A DNA stretch of 11,069 nucleotides from Patescibacteria group bacterium (GTDB lineage Bacteria > Patescibacteriota > Minisyncoccia > Portnoybacterales > GWB1-42-6): assembly GCA_018818145.1 (NCBI GenBank), contig JAHIST010000058.1, positions 1 to 11,069 of the forward strand, written 5' to 3'. Below the pieces are notes generated by a model. It searched no databases, was not told the DNA's origin, and saw only the letters and a list, made by a program, of their open reading frames with translations. Position numbers and translations under genes: made by a program. Below are positions 1 through 6,932 of the stretch, one piece after another. Within the stretch, counting starts at the first letter, position 1. Each line of letters begins with the position of its first letter.

Positions 1-92
1 AGAGATATGGCAATTTCTCTGTATGAATAACCCCTGTTCAATAGGATGGAGAGTTCCAGCCTATCTGGCTTTGAAAAGTGCGTGTACTTCAT
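1..92 (-). CDS. IS30-like transposase, N-terminal fragment
   Basis: An open frame starts at ATG 92-90 and runs off the left edge, giving 30 visible residues. It begins MKYTHFSKPDR and continues into ILLNRGYSYREIA. The spacing of a Leu-rich helix, a Gly-Tyr-Ser turn and a REIA recognition-helix start matches the N-terminal helix-turn-helix of IS30-family transposases (HTH_38 type), which binds the IS ends. A DDE catalytic domain would be expected further left but is not visible. There is no Shine-Dalgarno sequence before the ATG. The TATAAT box ends 9 bp upstream of the ATG, so the leader must be very short. A different HTH-containing transposase or regulator is possible, but the flanking palindromes favour an IS. 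Confidence 0.65.
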   Translation of the reverse strand, partial: MKYTHFSKPDRLELSILLNRGYSYREIAIS

Positions 93-125
93 ATGTATTT
101 ATTATACCTGAAGTGGTGCACTTCA
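1..125 (-). mobile_element. End of an IS30-like insertion sequence (partial)
   Basis: The left edge holds the 5' end of a transposase gene read on the minus strand, a TATAAT box at 101-106 just upstream of it, and a palindrome TGAAGTG-gtg-CACTTCA at 109-125 that probably belongs to the terminal or subterminal inverted repeat. A second, imperfect copy of the same palindrome lies at 72-91 and overlaps the transposase start codon. The rest of the element lies outside the window. The exact outer boundary cannot be set without the other end; it is somewhere near 125-150, directly before dprA. The IS30 assignment rests on 30 visible residues only. Confidence 0.55.
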
Positions 126-126
126 A
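101..126 (-). promoter_or_regulatory. Probable transposase promoter and palindromic operator/IS end
   Basis: On the minus strand a perfect TATAAT occupies 106-101. A TTGAAG box at 126-121 is a possible -35 element, but the spacer is only 14 bp. The -35 candidate lies inside the palindrome TGAAGTG-gtg-CACTTCA (109-125), so a protein bound there would block the promoter. The -10 box sits between this palindrome and its degenerate copy at 72-91. Confidence 0.4.
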
Positions 127-169
127 AGTTAAGTTTACACAATACAATTAAAAAATTTGTTAATCCCTC

Positions 170-1267
170 ATGCACAAAGACGCCAAATACTTCCACGCCT
201 TCAATTCCTTCAACGAACAAATCGGGCCGGCAAGATTTAAAAAAATTTTAGGTTTTTTTGGCACGGCCGAGAACGCCTGGAAAAATGGCAGGGCTCAAGA
301 TTTTATTCAAGCCGGCCTGGAAGAAACGCTCGCCCGGGAAATTGAATCCAAAAGGCCGCAAATGGATTTGGAAAAAGAACTGCAAAAAATTGCCAAAGAA
401 AATATCGGCATTTTGACGCTTTTAGACGAAGACTATCCCAAGCTCTTAAAAGAAATTTATGACCCGCCATATATAATGTATATAAGGGGCGCCCTCAAAC
501 CAGAAGACGAGTTTGCTCTGGCAATTGTGGGCACGCGCCGGCTTTCCCCCTACGGCCAGCAGGTTGCCGCGCACATCTCGCGCGACTTGGCTCAATCGGG
601 CCTGACGATTATTTCCGGACTGGCGCACGGCATTGATACTTTCGCTCATTTGGCAGCGGTCCAGCAACAAAAGCGTACCATCGCCGTGGTCGGCTCCTCG
701 CTTGACCCGCAAAGTCTTTTTCCGCCGGGCAATCGCCGCCTGGCAGAGCAAATTGCGCAAAACGGAGCGGTTTTGAGCGAATATCCAATTGGTTCCTTCG
801 CCCTGAAACACCACTTCCCCGCCCGCAACCGGATTATCAGCGGCTTAAGCTTGGGCACGCTGATAGTGGAAGCGCCGGCCAAATCAGGCGCCCTCATAAC
901 CGCCCGCCACGCGCTGGACCAGAACCGCGATGTCTTTGCCGTTCCGGGTTCCATTTATTCGGCCAATTCCCTGGGCCCAAACAATTTAATAAAAATGGGG
1001 GCGAAACTGGTTTCTGGCGCACAGGATATTTTGGACGAACTGAATTTAAAAAACCTGGTGGCCCACATTGAAACTTGCCGGATTGTCGCCGACACGCCCG
1101 AAGAAGCCTTGATTCTTAAAATCTTGACGCACGACCCTCTGTCGGTTGACAAAATAATTCAGGAGACTAAACTGGAAACCGCTGTCGCCAACTCAACTTT
1201 AAGTTTGATGGAAATGAAAGGAAAAGTGAAAAATATGGGCGGAATGCAGTACGTTTTAGCAAGATAA
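170..1267 (+). CDS. dprA: DNA processing protein DprA (Smf)
   Basis: DprA loads RecA onto incoming single-stranded DNA during natural transformation. The 365-aa product has the full family layout: an N-terminal helical (SAM/HhH-like) region at residues 1-75, a Rossmann-like DprA core at about 80-290, and a C-terminal winged-helix-like segment at about 300-365. Core signatures are GTRRLSPYG (121-129), SGLAHGID (149-156), the FPPGNR region (184-189), NRIISGLS (220-227), SGALITARHAL (239-249) and FAVPG (256-260). The ATG at 170 gives the normal N-terminus; no Shine-Dalgarno sequence precedes it. topA follows 79 bp downstream on the same strand, a pairing common in bacteria. The gene starts about 45 bp from the IS-like palindrome, so its native promoter may have been displaced; a TACAAT at 143-148 is the only -10-like box and has no good -35 partner. 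Confidence 0.96.
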   Translation: MHKDAKYFHAFNSFNEQIGPARFKKILGFFGTAENAWKNGRAQDFIQAGLEETLAREIESKRPQMDLEKELQKIAKENIGILTLLDEDYPKLLKEIYDPPYIMYIRGALKPEDEFALAIVGTRRLSPYGQQVAAHISRDLAQSGLTIISGLAHGIDTFAHLAAVQQQKRTIAVVGSSLDPQSLFPPGNRRLAEQIAQNGAVLSEYPIGSFALKHHFPARNRIISGLSLGTLIVEAPAKSGALITARHALDQNRDVFAVPGSIYSANSLGPNNLIKMGAKLVSGAQDILDELNLKNLVAHIETCRIVADTPEEALILKILTHDPLSVDKIIQETKLETAVANSTLSLMEMKGKVKNMGGMQYVLAR

Positions 1268-1283
1268 AAATCACAAAACACAA

Positions 1284-1349
1284 AACATATAACAGGTAAC
1301 AAACTACAGAGCTTATTTTTGTTATATGTTATATGTTACATGTTACATG
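1284..1349 (+). repeat. Heptamer tandem repeat and inverted repeat before topA
   Basis: Four 7-bp units stand head to tail at 1321-1348: GTTATAT, GTTATAT, GTTACAT, GTTACAT. The topA start codon (1347-1349) begins in the last unit. Upstream, AACATATAACA (1284-1294) is the exact reverse complement of TGTTATATGTT (1320-1330). It can pair instead with the second unit (1328-1337), and GTAAC (1296-1300) can pair with either GTTAC (1335-1339 or 1342-1346). The leader can therefore fold in several competing ways close to the start codon. There is no U-tract after the stem, so it is not a standard dprA terminator. Confidence 0.75.
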
Positions 1350-3455
1350 AACTTAGTTATCGTTGAATCTCCCACCAAAGCCCGCACTATCCAGCGTTTT
1401 TTGCCAGCCGGTTTTGTTGTTAAGTCCTCCTACGGCCACGTGCGCGACCTACCGAGGGGAAAGTTGGGCGTGGATGTAGAACATGACTTTGAACCGAAAT
1501 ATGTCATTCCGATGCTGGCCCGCAAAAGGATAGGCGAACTGAAAAAAGCCGTGCCCAAATCAAAAAAGATTATTTTGGCGACTGACGAAGACCGCGAAGG
1601 CGAGGCCATCGCCTGGCACCTGACTCAAGCTTTTGAGCTTGATCCGAAACAAACCGACCGCATTGTTTTTCATGAAATCACCAAAAAAGCGATTGAGGCG
1701 GCGCTGAAAAATCCCCGCAAAATTGACATGGATTTGGTGGATGCCCAGCAGGCGCGTCGGATTCTGGACCGGCTGGTCGGCTATGAGCTCTCCCCTTTTT
1801 TGTGGCGCAAAGTGGCCAAAGGACTTTCGGCCGGCCGAGTGCAGTCAGTCGCCGTCCGCTTGATAGTTGAACGCGAAAGAGAAATTAAAAATTTTAAATC
1901 CGAAGAATATTGGTCAATCGTCGCTACGCTTCTCAAAATCAAAAATGATGAAAATTCTTTTGAAGCAGTCTTAATAAAAGAAGGGGATAAACAGATAGAT
2001 AAATTGGCCATTAAAAACGAAGTTGAAGCAAAAAAGATTCTGGCTAATCTGGAAAATTCAAAATGGCAGGTGGCAGCGGTTGATTCAAAAGAAATTCAAA
2101 AATATCCCGCTCCGCCCTTTGTAACCAGCACCCTGCAGCAGGAGGCTGTCAAAAAACTTGGCTTCTCCGCCAAGCAAACAATGCAAATTGCCCAGCAACT
2201 TTACGAAGGAATTGACCTTGGGCCAGAAGGCTCGGTTGGCTTGATCACTTATATGCGCACCGACTCGCTGAACCTGGCCAAGGACGCGATAGAAGACATT
2301 AGAAATTATATCGGAAAAATTTTTGGCAAAAATTATCTGCCGCCTTCCCCTAAATTTTACAAAACTAAAAGCAAAGGCGCGCAGGAAGCCCACGAGGCCA
2401 TCCGACCAAGCAGTATTAGTCTGGCGCCAGAAGACCTTAAAAAATTTCTCACACCCCAACAATACAAACTTTATAATCTGATCTGGAAACGAACGCTGGC
2501 CTGCCAGATGATGCCCGCTATTTTGAATACGACCGCAATTGACATTGAAGCAAAATCCCCGGCGACAGAAGCGATTTATACTTTTCGCGCCACCGGCAGC
2601 CAGATTAAATTTGACGGATTTTTAAAAGTTTATGACGGCAAAATCAAAGAAATAATTTTGCCGGAACTTAAAGAAAAAGAACTCCTTGATTTGAAAAAAA
2701 TAACGCCGCTGCAGCATTTCACCCAGCCGCCCGCCCGTTTTAACGAAGCTTCGCTAATCAAGGCGCTGGAAGCGGAAGGCATCGGCCGGCCCTCAACTTA
2801 CGCGCCGACCATCTCCACGATTCAGGAGCGCAATTATGTTCAAAAAGATGATAATCGGAAACTGGCGCCAACTGAAATCGGCTTCACGGTTAATGACCTG
2901 CTGGTTGAGCACTTCCCGCAGATTGTTGACCTGAAGTTTACCGCCCGCATGGAAGAAAATCTGGATAAAATCGCGGAGGGACAGGAAAAATGGGTTCCAA
3001 TTATCCGCGAATTTTACGAGCCATTCAAAGAAAATCTGACAAAAAAATATGACGAAGTTGAAAAGAAAAAAACCATAGCCGAACCCACCGACAGAACCTG
3101 CCCCAAATGTGGCAAGCCTTTGGTTATTCGCACCAGCCGCTTTGGCCGGTTTTATGCCTGCTCCGATTTTCCCAAATGCCGCTTCACTGAAAATATCGCC
3201 CAAAATATCGGCGTCTCCTGCCCCAAATGCTTTGAGGGCGAAATTATTGCCAAAAAAACAAAACGCGGTAAAATGTTTTATGCCTGTAACCGCTGGCCCA
3301 AATGCGACTTTGCCCTCTGGCAAAAACCGACCGGCGCCAAATGCCCCCAGTGCGGCTCTCTGCTGGCTGAAGCTGCCGGAGAAAAAGTTAAATGTTCCAA
3401 TAAAGAATGTGATTATAAAGAAAAGAAAAGCCCCAATTTTTTGATAAATAATTGA
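1347..3455 (+). CDS. topA: DNA topoisomerase I (type IA)
   Basis: This 702-aa enzyme relaxes negative supercoils by breaking one strand through a tyrosine. I chose the ATG at 1347, which gives the normal start MNLVIVESPTKA; an in-frame ATG at 1326 would add only seven residues translated from the heptamer repeat. The TOPRIM domain is at residues 1-115, with Glu7 and the metal site D80-x-D82-x-E84. Domains II-IV follow, with the catalytic tyrosine Y302 in LITYMRTDS and the conserved GIGRPSTYA at 478-486. The C-terminus carries three C4 zinc ribbons: C585/C588/C605/C611, C625/C628/C647/C653 and C666/C669/C683/C688. All key residues are present, so it should be active. It lacks an SD and probably depends on dprA transcription or on a promoter within the repeat-rich leader. 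Confidence 0.98.
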   Translation: MNLVIVESPTKARTIQRFLPAGFVVKSSYGHVRDLPRGKLGVDVEHDFEPKYVIPMLARKRIGELKKAVPKSKKIILATDEDREGEAIAWHLTQAFELDPKQTDRIVFHEITKKAIEAALKNPRKIDMDLVDAQQARRILDRLVGYELSPFLWRKVAKGLSAGRVQSVAVRLIVEREREIKNFKSEEYWSIVATLLKIKNDENSFEAVLIKEGDKQIDKLAIKNEVEAKKILANLENSKWQVAAVDSKEIQKYPAPPFVTSTLQQEAVKKLGFSAKQTMQIAQQLYEGIDLGPEGSVGLITYMRTDSLNLAKDAIEDIRNYIGKIFGKNYLPPSPKFYKTKSKGAQEAHEAIRPSSISLAPEDLKKFLTPQQYKLYNLIWKRTLACQMMPAILNTTAIDIEAKSPATEAIYTFRATGSQIKFDGFLKVYDGKIKEIILPELKEKELLDLKKITPLQHFTQPPARFNEASLIKALEAEGIGRPSTYAPTISTIQERNYVQKDDNRKLAPTEIGFTVNDLLVEHFPQIVDLKFTARMEENLDKIAEGQEKWVPIIREFYEPFKENLTKKYDEVEKKKTIAEPTDRTCPKCGKPLVIRTSRFGRFYACSDFPKCRFTENIAQNIGVSCPKCFEGEIIAKKTKRGKMFYACNRWPKCDFALWQKPTGAKCPQCGSLLAEAAGEKVKCSNKECDYKEKKSPNFLINN

Positions 3456-3460
3456 GGCTT
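3421..3460 (-). terminator. Possible terminator for the NUDIX-like gene, inside the topA 3' end
   Basis: Read on the minus strand, AAGCC-t-CAATT pairs with AATTG-g-GGCTT (ten pairs around one mismatch, 11-nt loop), followed by TTTTCTTTTC. It begins about 31 bp past the NUDIX-like stop codon and lies across the last codons of topA. On the plus strand no U-tract follows, so it would not end topA transcripts. Confidence 0.45.
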
Positions 3461-3491
3461 ATAATGGCCGGTCAGGGCAAAAAAACTTTGT

Positions 3492-4076
3492 TTAAGAGCC
3501 CGCTGGCTCTTCCACCTCTTGAATGAAATTTTTTCCAGCAGACTCATTTTTCCCTCCTTTACGATGAGATAAAAAGGCTCGCGCGTATCGACTTAATACC
3601 TCCAGGGCTAGCCCGTCTATGATCCCAGACGGAGACAAATATTGAAGCTCTTCCTCTGTTGGCGGCTTCACGTAAACTTGGCCTTTTTGTCCTTTTTCCT
3701 CAAAGTCTGCCAACGCAGCAGCCTTGGGTGTCAGTCTGCAGATAAAAATATCAAACGACTTTGTTTTTGCAGGGTCATCCAGATTTCTCGGTGTTGTACC
3801 TAGCCTCGCGGTAATTCGATAAAGAGAATCCCCTTCGAGCTCTTTTTGTGAATTTTTCCAGAGCTCCTCAACTGACTCTCTCCGCAGAGTGTCGGCTGGA
3901 TCCTTATCTACCCTTGGATCCATATGGCCGGTTGGAACAGTAAGCTTGCCATTTTTAACCACAAGCAATATTTCCCGCCGGAGGTTTAAAAAACCCATTG
4001 CCACAGCTAAATCCGCCTGGACCCTGCTTGCTTCGTCCAAATCCTTCTTTCCTGTCCTCCATCTTTTCCACAACAT
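3492..4076 (-). CDS. Divergent NUDIX-like hydrolase
   Basis: The 194-aa product resembles NUDIX pyrophosphohydrolases, which cleave nucleoside diphosphates linked to another moiety; the substrate cannot be told from sequence. The evidence is a beta strand leading to KLTVPTGHMD (44-53) and then RRESVEEL (65-72), which fits the REUxEE core of the NUDIX box. The box is imperfect: the Gly50 to Arg66-Glu67 spacing is two residues longer than the GX5EX7RE consensus, and the first Glu and the final Gly are not clear. Residues 105-160 continue the fold; the C-terminal 25 residues look disordered. The gene stands alone between two plus-strand genes, with its own TTGACA promoter and a GAGGAGG ribosome site six bases from the ATG, unlike its neighbours. 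It may have been acquired separately. Confidence 0.7.
   Translation of the reverse strand: MLWKRWRTGKKDLDEASRVQADLAVAMGFLNLRREILLVVKNGKLTVPTGHMDPRVDKDPADTLRRESVEELWKNSQKELEGDSLYRITARLGTTPRNLDDPAKTKSFDIFICRLTPKAAALADFEEKGQKGQVYVKPPTEEELQYLSPSGIIDGLALEVLSRYARAFLSHRKGGKNESAGKNFIQEVEEPAGS
3494..3511 (-). terminator. Hairpin over the NUDIX-like stop codon
   Basis: AAGAGCC (3494-3500) pairs perfectly with GGCTCTT (3505-3511) around a 4-nt loop. On the minus strand the stem ends in the TAA stop codon and a run of seven T follows after an 8-nt gap. It may be a weak intrinsic terminator or a 3'-end stabilising hairpin that works with the second stem at 3421-3460. Confidence 0.35.
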
Positions 4077-4082
4077 AAACTG

Positions 4083-4089
4083 CCTCCTC
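4083..4089 (-). promoter_or_regulatory. Strong Shine-Dalgarno of the NUDIX-like gene
   Basis: GAGGAGG on the minus strand, six bases before the ATG at 4076. It fixes the start. Apart from the 97-aa gene at 7923, no other gene start in this window has such a site. Confidence 0.85.
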
Positions 4090-4164
4090 TTTCCTTGCCC
4101 TGACCAGCATTTTAATGCTATAAAAAGAACTGCGCCTAAAATTTTCCCTAAAAATTTAATGCTT

Positions 4165-4197
4165 ATTATACTATACGCTCATAATTTAAATTGTCAA
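4165..4197 (-). promoter_or_regulatory. Sigma70-type promoter for the NUDIX-like gene
   Basis: On the minus strand TTGACA (4197-4192) is followed after 16 bp by TATAGT (4175-4170), which runs into a TATAAT (4170-4165). The expected start near 4160 gives a leader of about 85 nt containing a small hairpin, AGCATT-aa-AATGCT (4106-4119). The promoter lies 14 bp from the GTG start of the divergent rel gene. Confidence 0.72.
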
Positions 4198-4210
4198 TTA
4201 ATTTAATCTC

Positions 4211-5947
4211 GTGGAAAAAGGCGAATTTCTCAATAAAATAAAAGAAATTAATCCCAAGCTGAACATGGGATTGCTTGAGAAAGCCTTTAATTACGCCCAG
4301 TTTGCCTACTACGGCCAGCGGCGGCTTTCGGGCCAAAGCCTGCTGGACCACTGCCTGGAAATTGCGCTGGACCTGGCGGGAATTAACCTTGGTTCCTCGG
4401 TCGTGGTGGCCGGCATACTGCATGAGGCGCTTGAGAGGGTGAAGGTTAACCGTGAAGAATTCAAAAAAAAATTCGGCGACGAAATTTCTTTTCTGGTAGA
4501 AGGAGTAACCAACACCAGCAAAGTTGAGCATAAAGGAGCGCAGCGCAGCATTGAAAATTTAAGAAAGCTGTTTTTGGCCACGGCCAAGGATATCCGGGTG
4601 GTTATGATTAAATTAATCAACCGCTACCACGGCATGAAAACTGTCGGCGTTTTTGACGAGGCTAAACAAAAAAGGATTGCCCAGGAAACCCTGGAAATCT
4701 ACGCGCCTATCGCCTATCGGCTGGGCATGAGAAAAATTTCCGGCGAGCTGGAAGATATGGCCTTTCCAATTTCGTGGCCGGAGAAATATGCCTGGCTGGT
4801 TGAAAAAGTGAAAGATAGATACGAGGAACGAGAAAAATATCTTAAAAAATTAACGCCGATAATTAAAAAAGAACTGGAAAAAGCAGGTATTGATCCGATA
4901 GAAATCCATTCGCGCGCCAAACGCTACTTCAGCCTTTACCGCAAGCTCAATCGCTATCAGATGGACTTAAATAAAATTTATGATTTGGTAGCGCTAAGAA
5001 TTGTTGTTAAAGACGTTGATGAATGCTACGCGGCGCTGGGTGTGATTCACAAGCTCTGGAAACCCCTGCCCGGCCGGATAAAAGATTATATCGCCCTGCC
5101 CAAACCCAACGGTTATCGTTCGCTCCACACGACAGTTTTTTGTCCGGGCGGCAAAATCACCGAGTTCCAAATCAAAACGCCCGAAATGCACCGCGAAGCG
5201 GAATACGGCATCGCCGCCCACTGGTACTATTCAGAACGAAAAGGGCTGCGCGAATATATCCGCCGGTTTTTTACCAAAGCCCCGGATAAAGAAATGAGGT
5301 TAATGCAGCAGCTGCAGCAATGGCAGAAAGAAATGGCTCCCGGAACGGACGATTTTTTCCAATCGGTAAAAATTGATTTTTTTGAAGACAGAATTTTCGT
5401 CTTCACGCCCCAGGGCGATGTTATTGATTTGCCCGAAGGCGCAACGCCCATTGACTTTGCCTTTCATATCCATTCGGAAGTCGGCCAGCATTGCCAGGGC
5501 GCCAAGGTTGAAGGCAAAATGATATCGCTGGACACGCCGCTGCAAAACGGCCAAGTAATTGAGGTTATCACACAAAAGCAGGCTCATCCGACCAGCGACT
5601 GGCTGAAATTTGCCAAAACGAGCCAGGCCCGCAACCGCATTAAAAGCTGGCTAAAGAAAAACCGGGCTGATTCTGGTGAAGCAGAAGAAGTAAAAAAAGA
5701 AACACCAAAAATTATCCAGCCAAAACAGCCGGCTAAACCGAAGATCCTTGCGCCGTCCGCCTTAGTGAAGGGCGACCCAAAAATTACAACGGCGCTGGCC
5801 AATTGCTGCCATCCCCAGCCGCCCGATGCCATTGTCGGCTACATCGCGGTTTTGAACCGCCGCGTCACGGTCCATCGCAGCGATTGCCCGAATTTAAAAA
5901 GGCTGAAAGACAAAAACCGTTTCGTGGAAGTTGACTGGAAAAAATGA
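4211..5947 (+). CDS. rel: RelA/SpoT homologue: ppGpp synthetase with degenerate hydrolase domain
   Basis: Long-form RSH protein (578 aa, GTG start, no SD). Residues 24-160 are the HD hydrolase fold, but catalytic positions differ from working enzymes: HDxxED is H71-E-A-L-E75-R76, and DRLHN is N137-R-Y-H-G141. The first metal His (H47) and GQRRLSG (35-41) remain. The synthetase at about 225-340 keeps YDLVALRI (257-264, catalytic D258), the RxKD loop of bifunctional enzymes (R289-I-K-D292), PKPNGYRSLH (297-306) and E318 in EFQIKT. A TGS domain spans about 387-453, then a conserved helical region (460-485) and a Lys/Pro-rich linker. The C-terminus is a conserved-cysteine domain (C532, C533, H555, C559). 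The ACT domain is missing, so the protein is shorter than the usual 700 or more residues. It probably makes (p)ppGpp and does not degrade it. Confidence 0.94.
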   Translation: MEKGEFLNKIKEINPKLNMGLLEKAFNYAQFAYYGQRRLSGQSLLDHCLEIALDLAGINLGSSVVVAGILHEALERVKVNREEFKKKFGDEISFLVEGVTNTSKVEHKGAQRSIENLRKLFLATAKDIRVVMIKLINRYHGMKTVGVFDEAKQKRIAQETLEIYAPIAYRLGMRKISGELEDMAFPISWPEKYAWLVEKVKDRYEEREKYLKKLTPIIKKELEKAGIDPIEIHSRAKRYFSLYRKLNRYQMDLNKIYDLVALRIVVKDVDECYAALGVIHKLWKPLPGRIKDYIALPKPNGYRSLHTTVFCPGGKITEFQIKTPEMHREAEYGIAAHWYYSERKGLREYIRRFFTKAPDKEMRLMQQLQQWQKEMAPGTDDFFQSVKIDFFEDRIFVFTPQGDVIDLPEGATPIDFAFHIHSEVGQHCQGAKVEGKMISLDTPLQNGQVIEVITQKQAHPTSDWLKFAKTSQARNRIKSWLKKNRADSGEAEEVKKETPKIIQPKQPAKPKILAPSALVKGDPKITTALANCCHPQPPDAIVGYIAVLNRRVTVHRSDCPNLKRLKDKNRFVEVDWKK

Positions 5948-5963
5948 AAAGAGGAGGAAACTT

Positions 5964-6017
5964 AAAAGCGCCCCGCCCCCGCAGAATGCGGGGGCGGGGC
6001 GCCCTCCTTTTAATATT
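5964..6017. terminator. Bidirectional GC-rich terminator between rel and parB
   Basis: A perfect 15-bp stem, GCGCCCCGCCCCCGC (5968-5982) with its complement (5988-6002), and a 5-nt loop. An A4 run (5964-5967) lies on one side. On the other side CCTCC is followed by TTTTAATATTTTT. It can stop transcripts of rel on the plus strand and of parB on the minus strand. rel ends 20 bp before the stem and parB ends 16 bp after it. Confidence 0.92.
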
Positions 6018-6018
6018 T

Positions 6019-6915
6019 TTATATCTTGGTAATTTTTTGAGCTATTTCCTCCAGGTCATTTTTGCTTTCAAATTCCACCAGAAGCCGGCCGCCCACGCCG
6101 CTTTTTTTAATTTGCACCTTGCGCCCCAAAAACAGTTCCAGCTTCTGGGCGATTTTTTTTATCTCCGGGTCAAAAACAACCCGCCGTTTGTGCGCGCTGA
6201 CATAAATTTCCCGCGCGCGCTGTTCAATCTGCCTGACCGACAGATTATTTTTAATAATCTCTTCGTACAGCGCCTGTAGAGCAGCCGGATTTTTGATACC
6301 AGCCAGCGTGCGGGCGTGGCCTTCGGAAATTTTACCCTGGGTCAGTGCCGACTGAATTGCTTCGGGCAGGTTCAGCAGGCGGAAAGTATTGGTAACCGCC
6401 TCGCGGCTTTTGCCGACTTTTTTGCCGATTTCCTCATGGGTCAAATCAAACTCTTCCTGCAAACGCTTAAAAGCCTTGGCCTTATCAATAGCGTTTAAAT
6501 CAGTGCGCTGCAAATTTTCCACCAAAGCCAGCTCCAGTTTTTGCTGCTCGGTTGAGTCCCTGATTATCGCAGGGACATACGGCAGCTTGGCCAATTTGGC
6601 CGCCTCCAGCCGCCGGTGGCCGGCAACCATTTGATATTGAACTTCCTGCCCGCGTCCGGTTTGCTTAATGTCTTTGGTGACAATTATGGGCTGTAAAATT
6701 CCGTGCTGTTTAATGGATTCGGACAGCTCTTTTAACGCCTGAATGTCTATTTCGTGACGGGGCTGATAAGGATTGGCTTTTATTTTGCCGACTTCAATAT
6801 CAAAAATACTCTCCTTTTTTTCCCGTAAGGTTTGGGAAGCTTTTGGATAGTCAACTTCTGTCGCTTTTTGTTTGGGAGGAATTAAAGACTGCAGTCCTTT
6901 GCCTAATTTAGTCAT
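6019..6915 (-). CDS. parB: Chromosome partitioning protein ParB
   Basis: ParB binds parS sites near the origin, slides as a CTP-dependent clamp and works with ParA in chromosome segregation. The 298-aa protein has the family order. The N-terminus begins KLGKGLQSLIP, which is the ParA-contact type. The ParB/Srx CTPase domain follows, with NPYQPR (48-53), GHRRLEAAK (99-107) and ENLQRTDLNAI (133-143). A helix-turn-helix domain spans about 157-181 (LTHEEIGKKVGKSREAV). A dimerisation region spans about 245-298. GHRR replaces the more usual GERR. parA lies 92 bp upstream on the same strand. The start has no SD; a weak TTGAGT-16-TAAATT promoter (6957-6930) could serve it from within the spacer repeats. 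A canonical parS (TGTTTCACGTGAAACA) was not seen in the window. Confidence 0.97.
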   Translation of the reverse strand: MTKLGKGLQSLIPPKQKATEVDYPKASQTLREKKESIFDIEVGKIKANPYQPRHEIDIQALKELSESIKQHGILQPIIVTKDIKQTGRGQEVQYQMVAGHRRLEAAKLAKLPYVPAIIRDSTEQQKLELALVENLQRTDLNAIDKAKAFKRLQEEFDLTHEEIGKKVGKSREAVTNTFRLLNLPEAIQSALTQGKISEGHARTLAGIKNPAALQALYEEIIKNNLSVRQIEQRAREIYVSAHKRRVVFDPEIKKIAQKLELFLGRKVQIKKSGVGGRLLVEFESKNDLEEIAQKITKI

Positions 6916-6932
6916 ATTACAGCAACACTAAT

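Noticed and set aside
120..148. Promoter for dprA with TACAAT at 143-148
   Set aside because: The hexamer 17 bp upstream is ACTTCA, a poor -35, and it lies within the IS-end palindrome; kept only as a remark.
1326..1346. Upstream in-frame ATG as the topA start
   Set aside because: It adds seven residues encoded by the heptamer repeat; type IA enzymes normally start close to the VIVESPTKA strand, which matches the ATG at 1347.
3109..3444. Out-of-frame plus-strand frame inside the topA zinc-ribbon region (111 aa)
   Set aside because: It is a shadow of the Cys/Pro-rich topA codons; the overlapping topA frame has all zinc ligands intact.
5951..5957. GAGGAGG that looks like a strong ribosome site after rel
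   Set aside because: No start codon follows at usable distance before the terminator stem at 5968; it is probably chance or a remnant.
5944..6279. Plus-strand open frame starting in the last codons of rel (111 aa)
   Set aside because: It runs through the 15-bp GC terminator and then antisense to parB; its residues follow the GC-rich stem and it resembles no family.
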